A stretch of 64,000 bases of DNA, from the NCBI RefSeq assembly GCF_032118995.1, contig NC_092656.1:9863761-9927760 (forward strand), given 5' to 3'. Source of the DNA: Asterias amurensis. Taxonomy: Eukaryota; Echinodermata; Asteroidea; Forcipulatida; Asteriidae. Shown one piece after another: positions 33,675 to 44,900 of this stretch (position 1 is its first letter; every line of letters begins with the position of its first letter). Made by a program: the position numbers and the translations under genes. The notes below the pieces were generated by a model. The model was not told where the DNA came from. It ran no database searches and worked only from the letters and a program-made list of their open reading frames with translations.

Positions 33675-33892
33675 GACCCTTCCCATGAAATATGTAAATT
33701 GCACATAGCGCGTGTGCACTAACGTTTTGGTTGGCAACATGAGGGAACATCGCGCTGTTTTGCACACGACTAATGGCTGCTTGACGCAGACGCGATTGCG
33801 CGTCTGCTCAGTGCACAACTCTATGGCGTTTGCCAACCAACAGGGTCTGTACGCATGCGTGAATGTAACTAGCATATTTCATGGGAAGGGTC
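33675..33892. mobile_element. MITE with GACCCTTCCCATGAAATATG termini
   Basis: Perfect 20 bp inverted ends, then a second inverted pair around GGTTGGCAAC/GTTTGCCAACC and a GCAGACGCG...CGCGTCTGC core. 218 bp, GC-richer in the middle. Confidence 0.9.
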
Positions 33893-35390
33893 CATTCAAA
33901 TCTAACACACAAATGGCTAATTAAGTAAAGATATAATGGTAATGCTGAAGGCATATATGCTGTAAATGTCAAATGTCATGGGTTCAAACCATTATCAGGT
34001 ACATGTAGTTGATGGAATTGTACCTTTGATTGATATAATTTAGAACAGTCACTAAGAGTATATCATGAGAATAATATATATTGGGATTGAGGACCGCTGC
34101 AGCTTTGTCTTCAAGCAACAGCAGCCATTTTGACAATTTGGAAAATTTCATTCATTTCATTTCAAGGGTAGTAGACATGTATTTCTATTTTCTATGTTGG
34201 TACCCACCTCAGCAACCGTACCCAATGCTGAACAGGCCTTGACACCAGCTGAAATGCTGTACATGAATAGGCTAGGGCTAAACTTCCAATACTGGTACAT
34301 GTACCTGTACATATTAAGTAAAGTTTTAAGTAAAGTTTTGTATTTGTATTCAAGTTTCAAATCTGCGATGGCCCTACGACCAGATATCTTTCAAAGATTG
34401 TGACATAGGATTTCATGTACTATGACTGTGTAGCAAATTCCATCCTAGTATCATCAAAAGCACTTTGGAAGGCCAACATTTCACCAACATGTACGTACCT
34501 GATGTGTATTATCTGCCCCACTAATAAATCTAACTAGAGTTTCCCAATCTAGGATATTTATAATTATTTACACTAGGCTTGTGTCACATTTACAAACCCA
34601 GATAATTGCACACATAAAATGTTCAAATAGGTACATGAAATAAACAAATCAACAACAACAACATTTTTTGTGTTTAATCAACACCAACAAAGTTTTTTGT
34701 TTTAAAAGCTTGAAAAAAAAAAAACTTATTGAACAATCAAATTTATGTGCAATGGTTCACTTAAGAGGTGTTTTAAGGGTATTGCGTACTTACTTGCAAC
34801 ACATGTATGTGTCATTGAATGATGTTTGACAATTATTTCAAATGGTGCTGAAAAGTTTTCAGTTGATAATTTTCAGAATTATATTTAGAACCACACAAAA
34901 CAAAACTTGTAGTCTTGAATGATCGGTCCATTTTTTACTATTTTCTACTGCCTCGCACAACAGATTAAGCCAGCATTTTCACTGGTTTGTTATTTTATTG
35001 CGTGGTTGATCACACAAAACGTGAACTCTGTCTGTGACTATTTGTGTCAGTTCTAAATATTTTACCTCCATTGTTCTACCAATACAGGATTGCTTCAAAG
35101 ACAACAATGAGTTAAATAACCCTTTTTGATGATATTTTTGAAAAAATATGTCATCCCTGTTGGCCTGTTTTGGCTTATTTCACCATACGGATGTTTCCGA
35201 CAAAACAAAAATTATTTAGCTTGATCGCATCACTTGTTTAATGATGATCTTCCGTCAAGGGAACTTGGCAAACTCCCACTGGGGGATATAAACGCCAAGC
35301 AGGCAACAGCCAATCTCTCTCATACATGTACATTGGTTTAACGTCTATGATTATGAACTGCACAAATCATTGATATTGTGAAATCAGTGG
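33893..35390. other. Intergenic sequence left of the LRR gene
   Basis: No coding frame or defined repeat recognised. Being on the 3' side of the LRR gene, the right part may include its UTR. Polyadenylation could not be placed. Confidence 0.35.
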
Positions 35391-35470
35391 TTAGCTGCGG
35401 GATTCGAACCCACAACCTTTTGATTGCAAGTCCTGCAGTGAAACCACTTGACCACACGGTGACTGATTTA
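35391..35470 (-). mobile_element. tRNA-like SINE head in the LRR gene's 3' UTR
   Basis: On the minus strand: box A GTGTGGTCAAGTGG, anticodon arm GGACTTGCAATC, box B GGTTCGAATCC. It begins about 20 bp after the stop codon of the LRR gene, in sense orientation, so it should be transcribed as part of that mRNA. The SINE body is not seen. Confidence 0.7.
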
Positions 35471-35490
35471 GCCTTTTAAAATGAATTGGC

Positions 35491-37043
35491 CTATCTTGTT
35501 TCCTCCTCCTCCACACTGTCATCCTCTTCCTCCCCTTCATCATCATCCTCATCTTCATCTTCATCCAAACTGCTATTGTCTTCTCCGGTTTCATTTATCG
35601 TTGCATTTGGTACAGGTCCCAGAAGTATGTAATCTAAACCCTGCAAAAGAAATAATAATAACTTGTAAAATAATTTGTTTTTACCCAATTTGCCCTGATG
35701 TATTTTTCCTCAGTACTTTACCAAGTTCTTGGAATAAAAAACACAAAGGCAAATCACTCAAGTGGAATTCAAACCCAAGACCTTTGCATTGCTACAGAGC
35801 AGGTGTCGTACCACTAGACACCTAGAGAACTAGACGAAGTTAATTCCGCTATCGTCTCCATGAATCTCACAGAGTGACATACTTTTTTTTTTTTTTACAA
35901 AATCCTTTAATGGAACTTTTTGCCCATCACTTGTATGCACTGGAGTTCTGCTTGAAACCAGACACATGTAAACAACCCACGCATTAGGCGTGGAATGAGG
36001 TGCATGCTGGTCTAGCTAGTGATCAAGTTTGAAAACTAGCTAGACCAGCATGCACCTCATTCAGCAGTTAGCATTTGCGCAATGGGTATTTGCAAAAATG
36101 GTTTGACTACAGGCCTTGAACTACACAAATTAAAATTTCTATTATTTTATAGGAATACTCTGTAAGTGTAATTATGACAAAAATAAAAAAAAATTGCTAC
36201 ATTTGGTAACCAAGCACAATGCCCAGTTGGTGTACAACGAGCACCTTAAAATGTTTTTAATAAAGTTCTTACCTTCCAATGGTCTGGCCTTTTTGTCAGT
36301 GGATTCACCCTCATATCCAGTTTGGTAAGATTCGACAAACCAACGAGCCGATCATCCGACAGTTCGGTAATCTGATTCCGTTGTAAAATCAGCGACGTAA
36401 GTTTCGGTAATTCAGTTACACACTTGCAGATACTTGTGAAACTATTCTCGCTCAAGTCGAAGAAAGTAAGCTCGACGAGTCTGCCAAACTTGTTTGGTAG
36501 ATCGGTGAGTCTGTTTTTCGATAGGCTCAGCCATCGTAACCACCTCAACTGGCACATCTCATCGGGTAACTCAGAAATGAAATTGTCTCTAGCACCAAGT
36601 TTCTGGAGGGAGTTCAAGAGTCCTATGGTGGGTGGGAGGGACACGAGTTGTGTGCCGACTACCCAGAGCTGTTCTAGATTGTGTAAGTCACCGATTTCAT
36701 CGGGCAGACAGCCAAGGTGGTTGTGACTCAGGCTGAGATAGGTGAGATTTGTCAGTGACGAACCGAACCCGGACGGCAGGAGCGTCAACTTGTTCTCGTC
36801 GAGAATCAACTCTTCTAAGTTGGTGAGTGCCACGAGTTCAGAGGGAGGCATAATAATGCTGTTGTTGTTGAGCAGGAGTCTCCGGACGTGGGTCAACCGC
36901 TGGGTGCTCGCCGGCAGGAGTGACAGCCCCCGGTGGCTGAGGTTCAATACGGTCTGCTCGCTGGTGACAGCTTCCCGGATCGCCTTCTCGACCTCGGCGA
37001 TTTGCCCCAGTTCGACCCCAGCAAGAGTGGTCTCGTTTGTCAT
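35491..37043 (-). CDS. Leucine-rich-repeat protein, two coding exons
   Basis: Coding exons are 36273-37043 (257 codons, donor AAG|GTAAGA, phase 0) and 35491-35640 (acceptor TTCTTTTGCAG|G, 49 codons plus TAG), giving 306 residues. After a short N-terminal helix (MTNETTLAGVELGQIAEVEK) there are about ten 23-residue leucine-rich repeats (residues ~32-250) of the LxxLxLxxNxLxxLP type, such as LEELILDENKLTLLP and LRWLSLSKNRLTDLP. This is the 'SHOC2-like' intracellular class: no signal peptide and no membrane segment. The second exon gives GLDYILLGPVPN and then a highly acidic tail (EDEDEDDDEGEEEDD). LRR domains bind protein partners; the partner is unknown. The start is the first ATG of the open frame. 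I cannot name the ortholog with confidence. Confidence 0.88.
35725..35825 (-). mobile_element. tRNA-like SINE fragment in the LRR intron
   Basis: On the minus strand: GTGTCTAGTGGTACGACACC (box A side) and CTTGGGTTTGAATTCC (box B), followed by ACTTGAGTGATTTGCC. It lies inside the intron of the LRR gene. Confidence 0.65.
35995..36060. repeat. Perfect hairpin, GGTCTAGCTAG family
   Basis: ATGAGGTGCATGCTGGTCTA... followed after about 16 bases by its inverted complement. Inside the LRR intron. The flanking GCAGTTAGCATTTGCGCAAT...ATTTGC matches the flank of the element at 14884, so it is the same family. Confidence 0.85.
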
Positions 37044-37300
37044 TTTTTGAAAAGGTATTTATGAAATACTATCAACTTCAATAAACAGGGTTACCTTATG
37101 TGTCCGTTGTCATCTTGAATGCTTTCCATTTCGGCGTAAATTGGCAGAAAACACAACTTTTCCACAGACCCAGTTATCCACTTTCGTTTGTTTTACCAAC
37201 AATCTGAAAATGGCGGTGCATGAAAGTGAACAAACTCTTGAGGGCGGTATATAGGGTCACCACCATTGATCCAATGGAGATCAATCATTGATCTCCATTA
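37044..37300 (-). promoter_or_regulatory. Probable promoter region of the LRR gene
   Basis: This is the 250 bp upstream of the LRR start codon. It contains AAAATGGCGGTG (37207-37218), which matches the YY1 core AAnATGGCGG often found at metazoan start sites, and a small hairpin (AATGGAGATCAAT...ATTGATCTCCATT, 37272-37300). No TATA box is placed. Confidence 0.4.
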
Positions 37301-37759
37301 AGCTGATCGTTTAAATTTTAATATAAATAATAATATTGATCGGAGGGTTAAAAAACAAAACCTGAAAAAATATTAGAAAATGATATAAGGCACATGGCTT
37401 CTTTAAGCCTCTTTTTTTTCCCAGAATGCTCAGTAAAATATTCAGTTACATGAGTTGATCATCATGAATTGTGAATTGAAATAGTGTTTGATGAAACTTT
37501 TTCGGTGGGCAAATAAAAAATATTTTTATATGGCCTCAACATTATGACGTACCTTGTAGAAATGCCTAAAATACGTAACTTTTTGCATTTACAAGTGCAA
37601 ATATCCAGTGGAGCCTTACGTGTTTCTAAGTTTTGGTCAAAGGAGAGGAGACTCTTTGCTTGGCAAATAAAACCACACAATTTTTATCTTGGGACTGTTT
37701 ACATCGCGCACAAAGAGGTAAAAGATTTGCCACGATTTTAGGGACACCTCGAAAACAGG

Positions 37760-38225
37760 ACCCCCTACGATAGTGCAATGCATAGTGCAACGCTGCTGCA
37801 TAATGCAATTGTGTCCGCCCGCACACATTGCATATGCAGTTGTGTCCACCCCCGTGCAAAACCGTCCTTGAAGTAAACTAAACGCCCTTGGTCGACGGAA
37901 CACCCCGGAACACGTTGTTCGCCATTTTTTTTAACAAGAAGTCAAGTGCATGTCATGCATGGGATTGTTCGGCAGTTGGGTATTCGCTAGTGCAATCATA
38001 CAAAAAATACGTGAATATTCAGGCTGCGTATTAGGTTCAGTGCATGCCATATCTATGGTGCTTGCACGCTCGCTACGCGCGCACATACAATCCCATGTAC
38101 AGTCAGGTACATGTCCGCTGGACGGTTTTCCCATAGCCCCGGACACGATTGCATATTATGCAAAAGTGTCCGGAGCGGACAGTATTGCATGGCGTACACA
38201 ATTGCATCTGACACCGGCATACATT
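37760..38225 (+). repeat. GC-rich repeat with TTGCATATGCA motifs (family O), copy 1
   Basis: Contains ATAATGCAATTGTGTCCG, CATTGCATATGCAGTTGTG, CGTGCAAAACCGTCCTTG, CCTTGGTCGACGGAACAC and, further on, GCATTTTGCATA-type words with TGTCCGGAGCGGACAGT. The same order is found in reverse at 54190-54690 and partly at 52885-53095. No coding potential holds across copies. Confidence 0.8.
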
Positions 38226-39414
38226 TAAAGTCAATCAGCCAATCAAATATTTTCAGAAAACTCATGTTCAGATTTGTTTTCAAATTATTTTGGTAAGTAA
38301 TTTTTGCTGAGAAAAAACACCCCGATAGGCTTTTCCCCAAACCGTCTCGCAAGGGGGGAGAGGTATTAACCTACCTCCACGCTGCAACTTTCTTTGAGGC
38401 ATCCCTCCCATTTCCAAGCCAAATAGTACCGTGGCTTTAAAGCCAAGTTTATCTCATTAAAACGTTGGAAGCACGGAGCACGGAAAACATTCAACAGCTC
38501 AAGTTTCATTGAAAAGCTCAACCTCAATTCAAATGGCTGCGGCACCCCAATCTACCACCCCCAACAAAAGGCCCCTTTTAAAACGGAACTCAGCTCGTCC
38601 AATTTGCAGTTATTGACCACAAGCTTAAAAAATTAGCTAAACGAATAATTATTACAATATCACTCATCAAAAGAAAACCATGGTAAACGAATAATGTAAT
38701 TTAATTGTCGTTGCTTTGTCTTTTATTTTGTTCTCTTTCCATTCATTTCAACTCTAGTCTGCACCACTCCACCACTTCCAATTGGCAATTTTTTACGTTG
38801 CTTCTGCACCGTTTTCAATAGACACCTCCTCTCTCATCTCACAAAAAAAAATATTCCAGCTCTTTCCATTTGTTTTCAAAATATAATTAATCAATTAAAA
38901 ATACAGGTTATGAACAGTGTTAAAGATTAATACTTATCTACAAAGCATATTTTTATCTACAAAAATGGTAATAAATATATATATTTTAAACTTTGATCTC
39001 ACGAGGAAGAACGATCAATAATTAATTACAATTCTTTTACTGAAAAACTTCTCATCGACGTTTTTATATTTTTAAATCAATTACCTTCAAACTCCAAGAA
39101 ATATAATTTTTAGAAGGAAAATGAAAAGAAAAAAAAGATACAATGTAATTTGTGGTTGTGTCCTGCTTGACGCAAATACCTGAAAATATTAAGCACTTTA
39201 AACTAATTTCAATCTAAATCTGCTCGACACGCATAAATATTTAAGTAAAAGGAAGGTACTTTTTGGAAGAGAACTTCGTCTGACTCCTGTCGCGTCCCTT
39301 AGTTTTCCATCAGTCTCATAAAAACCTTCGAGAATTTGAGGTAATTGTTCAAAGAAACATGAGCTCATGATGCCCGAATAGAAGTTTTACTTCTGCCCGA
39401 GTTAAATTAAAAAA

Positions 39415-39541
39415 TCAGGGGTGCGTTTTGGCGGCTGAAACCAATAACTGTTTCGGTCGGTGGTCACTGATAAGTGCATCAAAAAATGGGCAAGTTAACC
39501 GAAACAGTTGTTGACTATACGACCGCCAAAAAGCACCCTGA
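39415..39541. mobile_element. Short MITE, TCAGGG(G)TGC termini
   Basis: Left TCAGGGGTGCGTTTTGGCGG, right CCGCCAAAAAGCACCCTGA, with AACTGTTTCGGT inverted inside. 127 bp. Confidence 0.85.
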
Positions 39542-40493
39542 ACTTGTGAGACGGCATGATTCATTTTTTTGGAAAAAGATGCCAAATCTGACAACTTTGT
39601 CCACCCAATGCGACCCGGAAGTCAACATTTGGCGGCTCTGGCTTATTTTGTGGCGACGAGTATAACGCTGGTTCACCTCATGATCAAGCCGGAGTCGCAG
39701 CCGCTCACGGTCGCTGCCACAATCGTGTCTTGATAAATAATGCCAAATGATGGTCACATATTCGGCATCTTTTCCAATTATTTTTTTGATGAGAGTACCA
39801 TCTGAGAATTTGGTGTATGATTACGGTCATAAACCAATACAAACAAATAACTTAATATCTTACAACATGAGGCCGAAAACCAGTTTCAGGATACATAGAC
39901 TCTAAAACTCACAACAAATACAAAATCAACGTTAATTCAACCCTACACCAGTATATTAAACTCTAAAATATAGATTATATATAGATTATATGGTTTAAAT
40001 ATTACAACACTATTTACATTGTACATTATTAAAAAGTACACTTCTTAAGTCACTTTTTTTTGTCCCTGCTCTTTTCGGAAACGTATGACGTGCACTTTAA
40101 AACACAACTCGTGTTCTTCGACAAAACACAATAATTAATCACGTGAAAATTTTGAATGAAAACGACTGATAAAAAGTCATGAAACTGTTAATAACTGAAA
40201 ATTATAACTTTAGATTAAAGCTGTGTAGTTTACAGACAAACAAATTTCATAATCATCTTAAAGGCACAGGCTCGTTGAACTAATAATTTGCATTTTAAAA
40301 TTATCATCTGCTATTTGACAACATAATTTTAACAATGACAATTTCTCTCGTCTTCGGATTGTTTAGTAATCCTGTACCACGTCTTTTGTGCGGTAGCCCA
40401 ACTTTACATTTTTACATTCGTTTACGAATGAAACACCCAGAATAAATAGTATGAATTTTGCAATTCTGACTCATAACAGTGCAAACAGTAGGA

Positions 40494-40629
40494 GACTTTC
40501 TGGGACGATAGATGGCAGTAGACTTACCAGGTAAAGCCATTGTTTTCAGAAGTATGCGCCTGTTCAGAAGTACGTAAACAATAGAAATTTACATGGTAAG
40601 TCTGCTGCCACCTAGCGTTGGAAAGTGTC
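40494..40629. mobile_element. Short foldback MITE, GACTTTC / GAAAGTGTC ends
   Basis: Inverted arms with GGCAGTAGACTTACCAGGTA on the left and TACATGGTAAGTCTGCTGCC-type sequence on the right. About 136 bp. Confidence 0.8.
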
Positions 40630-41982
40630 ACATCTAACACACACCACACTTAAAAAGGGACTAGAGTACGTTATAATTTCAACACAGCAGTTTAAAAAAC
40701 ATCAGTATCCCAACCTTAAAAACTTACATACGAATACAATAGATAACTCTTACCACACAAATTAAACTTGGTCAAGAAGTAATTTTTTTTAGGAAACCAT
40801 CAAAGCTCTTGGGTCAAAAATTAATCTGTCCTGGATCACACATGGGCCTGAGCGGGTCAAATTCAAACTGATTTGCCGAATTCTGGGTGTCTGACCCAGA
40901 AATGGGTCAGGTCCCATGTGACCCGGGTCAATTTTGACCCTGAAGTTTTTATAGCGTAAACTTGCGGGTCAACCATGTGTAAATCTCTTTTGGATGGATC
41001 TTACGGAGCGTTGGCTTTGAGAGATGTTGGTCAACAACTACACCTTTATGAGTGTCACCATTTCTACAGTCGTATCGTGATTGGGGAAAACTACGGGATG
41101 ATTTATTACAAAAATGAAACTCACCCCCCTTGCCATTTCAGAACTACAGCTCCTTATCAGATGAGATTAGTGTGTCACAATGGTTATAACCCGACTAGTT
41201 TAGGTTTTGGTGTCATCCTTCAACCTTAGCATCTCAACTAGCAAACCAGGCGTAAACAACTAATAACCAACTTAACACTAAACCAATAATGTAACATCAC
41301 ACTTACAAGCTATACTTAATAAAATGCAACTTTAAAGATTGTTTTTGTTTACGTGCGTTTAAGGTGGAAAGCTGAAAGAAGACCATTTCCAAATAAAGTT
41401 GTACTGTTTTTCTGTACTAGTTCTTTGTCTTTGCAAAGGTTGTTAGAGTTAAGTGATTTACAAAAATTTGAAGCCGGCAAACCACATAATCTGTCTTAGA
41501 GACCACTTGCGTAAGAACCAGACCAAAAGGGTAAAATCTCCAACCTTAAATTCGCAGATAAAAAACAAAACTGACCTGAAAATTTTAACAAAACCAGATG
41601 TTGCAGTAACATCTCGAAGTTCGCTTGGAAGCAGTTACTTCCAGGCAAACTATTCCTCACAATAAATCTGTAACAATTATTTTCACCAATTCTTTCTTCA
41701 GCCTTTTCATTGAAACATTATTTCGCATGGTTCCTGAGGATCCCTATACAAAATGTAAGGTATAAAGGAAATTCATCTGGTAGTCTGCTCTGATTATTAA
41801 ACAAACGAAAAAACAAAAACTCGAAAAAGTAATAAATAAAAAACAAACAAATCAAAGTTGAATAACATTAATAATCAAAAAGTGCAGCAATTGAGAGAAA
41901 CTCCCATCACAAGAGTCATGTGATTTTTCTCGTGGATGATGAGGTATACAAATGGTTCACATCATACAATTGTTCATACAAT

Positions 41983-44900
41983 TCACGGGGAATTGACGGG
42001 GCTGGAGTTCGCCGATCTGCTGTCGTCACTGAGCGAGCCAGCCATACTGCGAGGGCGCTTCAAGAGGCTGGGGTGGAAGTTGGCGTGACGTCTGGCGTGC
42101 TTCATCAGGTGGTCACTGCGCATGAAGCGTTTCTCGCACAGAGGGCAGCAGAACCTCTTCTCGCCGGTATGTGTGCGGTAGTGGCGGGCCAGCTCGTCAG
42201 ACCGGGCAAACCTCTTACAGCATTCGGGCCATGTGCAGGGGAATGGTCTCTCACCTAAAACAGCAAGAATAAAACAAAAACAAATTAACTATGAGATTCC
42301 GTATCAAATCCAACTGTGTATGGAGAAAAAATCAGACAAAAACTCAACACATGCAGACTAATACTCATTCAGGACCGTATGCTTCGTTTTTGAAAGGGCA
42401 CCAAGGCATTTTCTCATTAATGGTAAAATGCACCCTATGAAAAATGAATTGTGCCTTTGCGCCTTTGTTGTCTCCGTGAAGTTTCAGGCCCGCACAAGGC
42501 ACTTACATAATAAGATGGGTGTGACTCTGATTTGCGTTAGAAATGCTGTACATAAAAAAATAGATTGGGTGTGGGATTTAGCAGTCAACTTGAAGTCCCC
42601 TTTGCCTAGACACACCCCCTTGGCTATATAGCACCCCCCCCCCTCCCTCTTGTATTATGCATTGCAGATCTAGAGCTCAGATTCCCCACCCCCCCCCCCC
42701 CCCCCTTGTATTATGCATTGCAGATCTAGATCTCAGATATCCTCCCAACCCTTAGCGGCCAGTACTTCAGGAAGGGAACTACACCCTTCACTAAGAATCT
42801 AGCTAACTTATCACAGGAAGTTATTATTACAGGCAATTAGACTAGGGATATTTGATTAATGGCTCTGCTGCCGGGATTACAATGGGTTAACCCTTTGCCC
42901 TCTGGGAGCGGCCACAGTGTACATCCTCAAATGTGTGCTTCATGCTTGTCAATAGAAAGAAGACAAAACAAGCAAGGGCAGGGCTGTCTTGAGGACGTCA
43001 GATCTCAAGTTGAGATCTTCAAGGCTATAGTTTCTTAAAGACATAATGTGCTGCACTGTCGACTTTGACGTTGGGTTTATACTTAAAAACATTGCCCAGT
43101 CAGTATGATGCTTCGTTTTTGAGAGGGCAAGGGCACCAAGGCAAAAAGGGGCAACCTATGAGGAAATTGTACATTTCTTAATGGAGCATTTTAAAAGGAA
43201 CCAAGTATCAGGCCTGATCAGTGCAAAGTCAATAATTGGACCGGGTTGGGGGGGGGGGGGGGGGTGGTACTGATGTTTGCTTGTATAGGGACGGTCATGT
43301 ATCTAAACAAAACAAATGCCTAGAAATAGACAGAAGCCACTGCCTCTCTCAACTATTGGTCTTGGCCTTGGTGCCCCTTGAAAAGTTTCATTTGGACTTT
43401 AAATGCAAGTGCCCTTTGCATTGGCCTGTTTTGGCTATTCCCTCTCAAAATGATAAAACTCCAACCAGGCCTAACTATTTTCCCTCACAACTTCTCTTTG
43501 CACAAAGGAACGAAACCTCAAACTGTCGTGACTCAAACATAGCAAATGCGGCACACTTGCCCCGAAGTTCAACAAAAATGACCCCGTCAACCCCTCTCAG
43601 AAGCTATTTTTGAAATATTGCCAACGTTTGGAGACTGCTTAAGAATGGGCTATAATAAAGAGGTCACGTCCAAATAAAGGTGAATTCTCTGGGTTTGTAT
43701 TGAACGTGCCAGAGGCGTGTGTATAGGGGTAAGCTTGTTTTCAAAAAAAGAAAACTAACTTGTAAGGAATAAAACAAAAATAATACAATGGTTGAACTTC
43801 TTAAGGAGAGTTTCGTAAACCCATGGGAGGCCATTTAATAAGGCTCCTGACTATTTTCAGTCTACTGAATAAATTGAAAAATCCTAGTTGTGGTTTCCAG
43901 GCCCACAAAGCCACAACAATGAAATAATGGATAATTTCACTACTCGCACGCGAGCAGCTCCAATACAACAACGCTGCTGCATTTCTACAAACAACTGCTT
44001 ATAAAAGCAATTTCCAGTACAAAGGAAAAACCCTGAAAAGGCCGAGAGCCTTCATAAAAAAAAATCCTAATGAGTCCAGCTCAGAAGAAAAGATCAAAGT
44101 CTGTGAGCTCACAATATAAAAATCCCAAAATCGGCCCAGTAGCGTGGCAGGTGTACTGAGTGGAACAAAGGGCCCAACCTGTAGAACGCGCCGTGGTTTT
44201 GTCTGCACCTCCCTGCCACGTGCCACGGCACACCTGCCATGCATGCATTAACCTCCAAATAACGTTCCACAAATCCACTCCCGTTGTTCCCCTCGCACAG
44301 CCCTCAAAGAAAATCAAAACCAAACATTATTTTCCTCAAGTATTCTACAGGTGAACAATGGTAAACAATAGTGTCCTTCATTATAGTTTGTACAACCTTA
44401 AACCATGTATAGTTCTTTGTTAATAATGAAGGGTTATTGGGGGTGTGAGTGGCTGACAAAACATGTCTGAACATGTAGGCATATAGACCCAACTAGCGTA
44501 ACTTTTTCAAGGAAAGCCAACAGTCTTGACAGAATATTCACGATGAAAGAAAATGATGCAAGTGAGTCTCGCTGTTGCCATGAATCTTTCAACACCAGAC
44601 ATTTCAAAACTTCCTCTTTTGTTTTGACGAGTGATTTCTAGTCGAAACTTTCTACAGGCATTTGTGAGAAGCAAAAAACGATCAAAAGTTCAGATCCAGT
44701 AATCTCATGATTCAGGAAGTATTTGAAATATCTCTCTCGTAATATTAAATTACACCCTCCTGAAATTAAGTTAAATTTTGGTTCTTAACTCAGGATCAGT
44801 AAATGGAGATAAAAAGGTGAATCCGACGAAAAGTCGCTCTCTTATCGTGGGCAATTTGGGTCTAAAACCGACCCAACAGGTGTGTCCGTAAAACGGAAAA

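Larger units (their letters stand above)
38240..41982 (-). other. AT-rich region downstream of KLF13, candidate long 3' UTR
   Basis: Low-complexity AT-rich sequence directly after the KLF13 stop codon, with several minus-strand AATAAA words (TTTATT on the plus strand, e.g. near 38733). KLF13 mRNAs of vertebrates have long 3' UTRs, so part of this may be UTR; the true end is unknown. Two short MITEs lie inside (39415-39541 and 40494-40629). An 84-codon plus-strand ORF (40975-41229) is not recognised. Confidence 0.4.

Noticed and set aside
36424-37050. Plus-strand ORFs of about 100 codons
   Set aside because: They are antisense shadows of the LRR exon.
40975-41229. 84-codon plus-strand ORF with spaced Cys and His
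   Set aside because: Motif spacing fits no domain I know, and the region is the candidate 3' UTR of KLF13 on the other strand.
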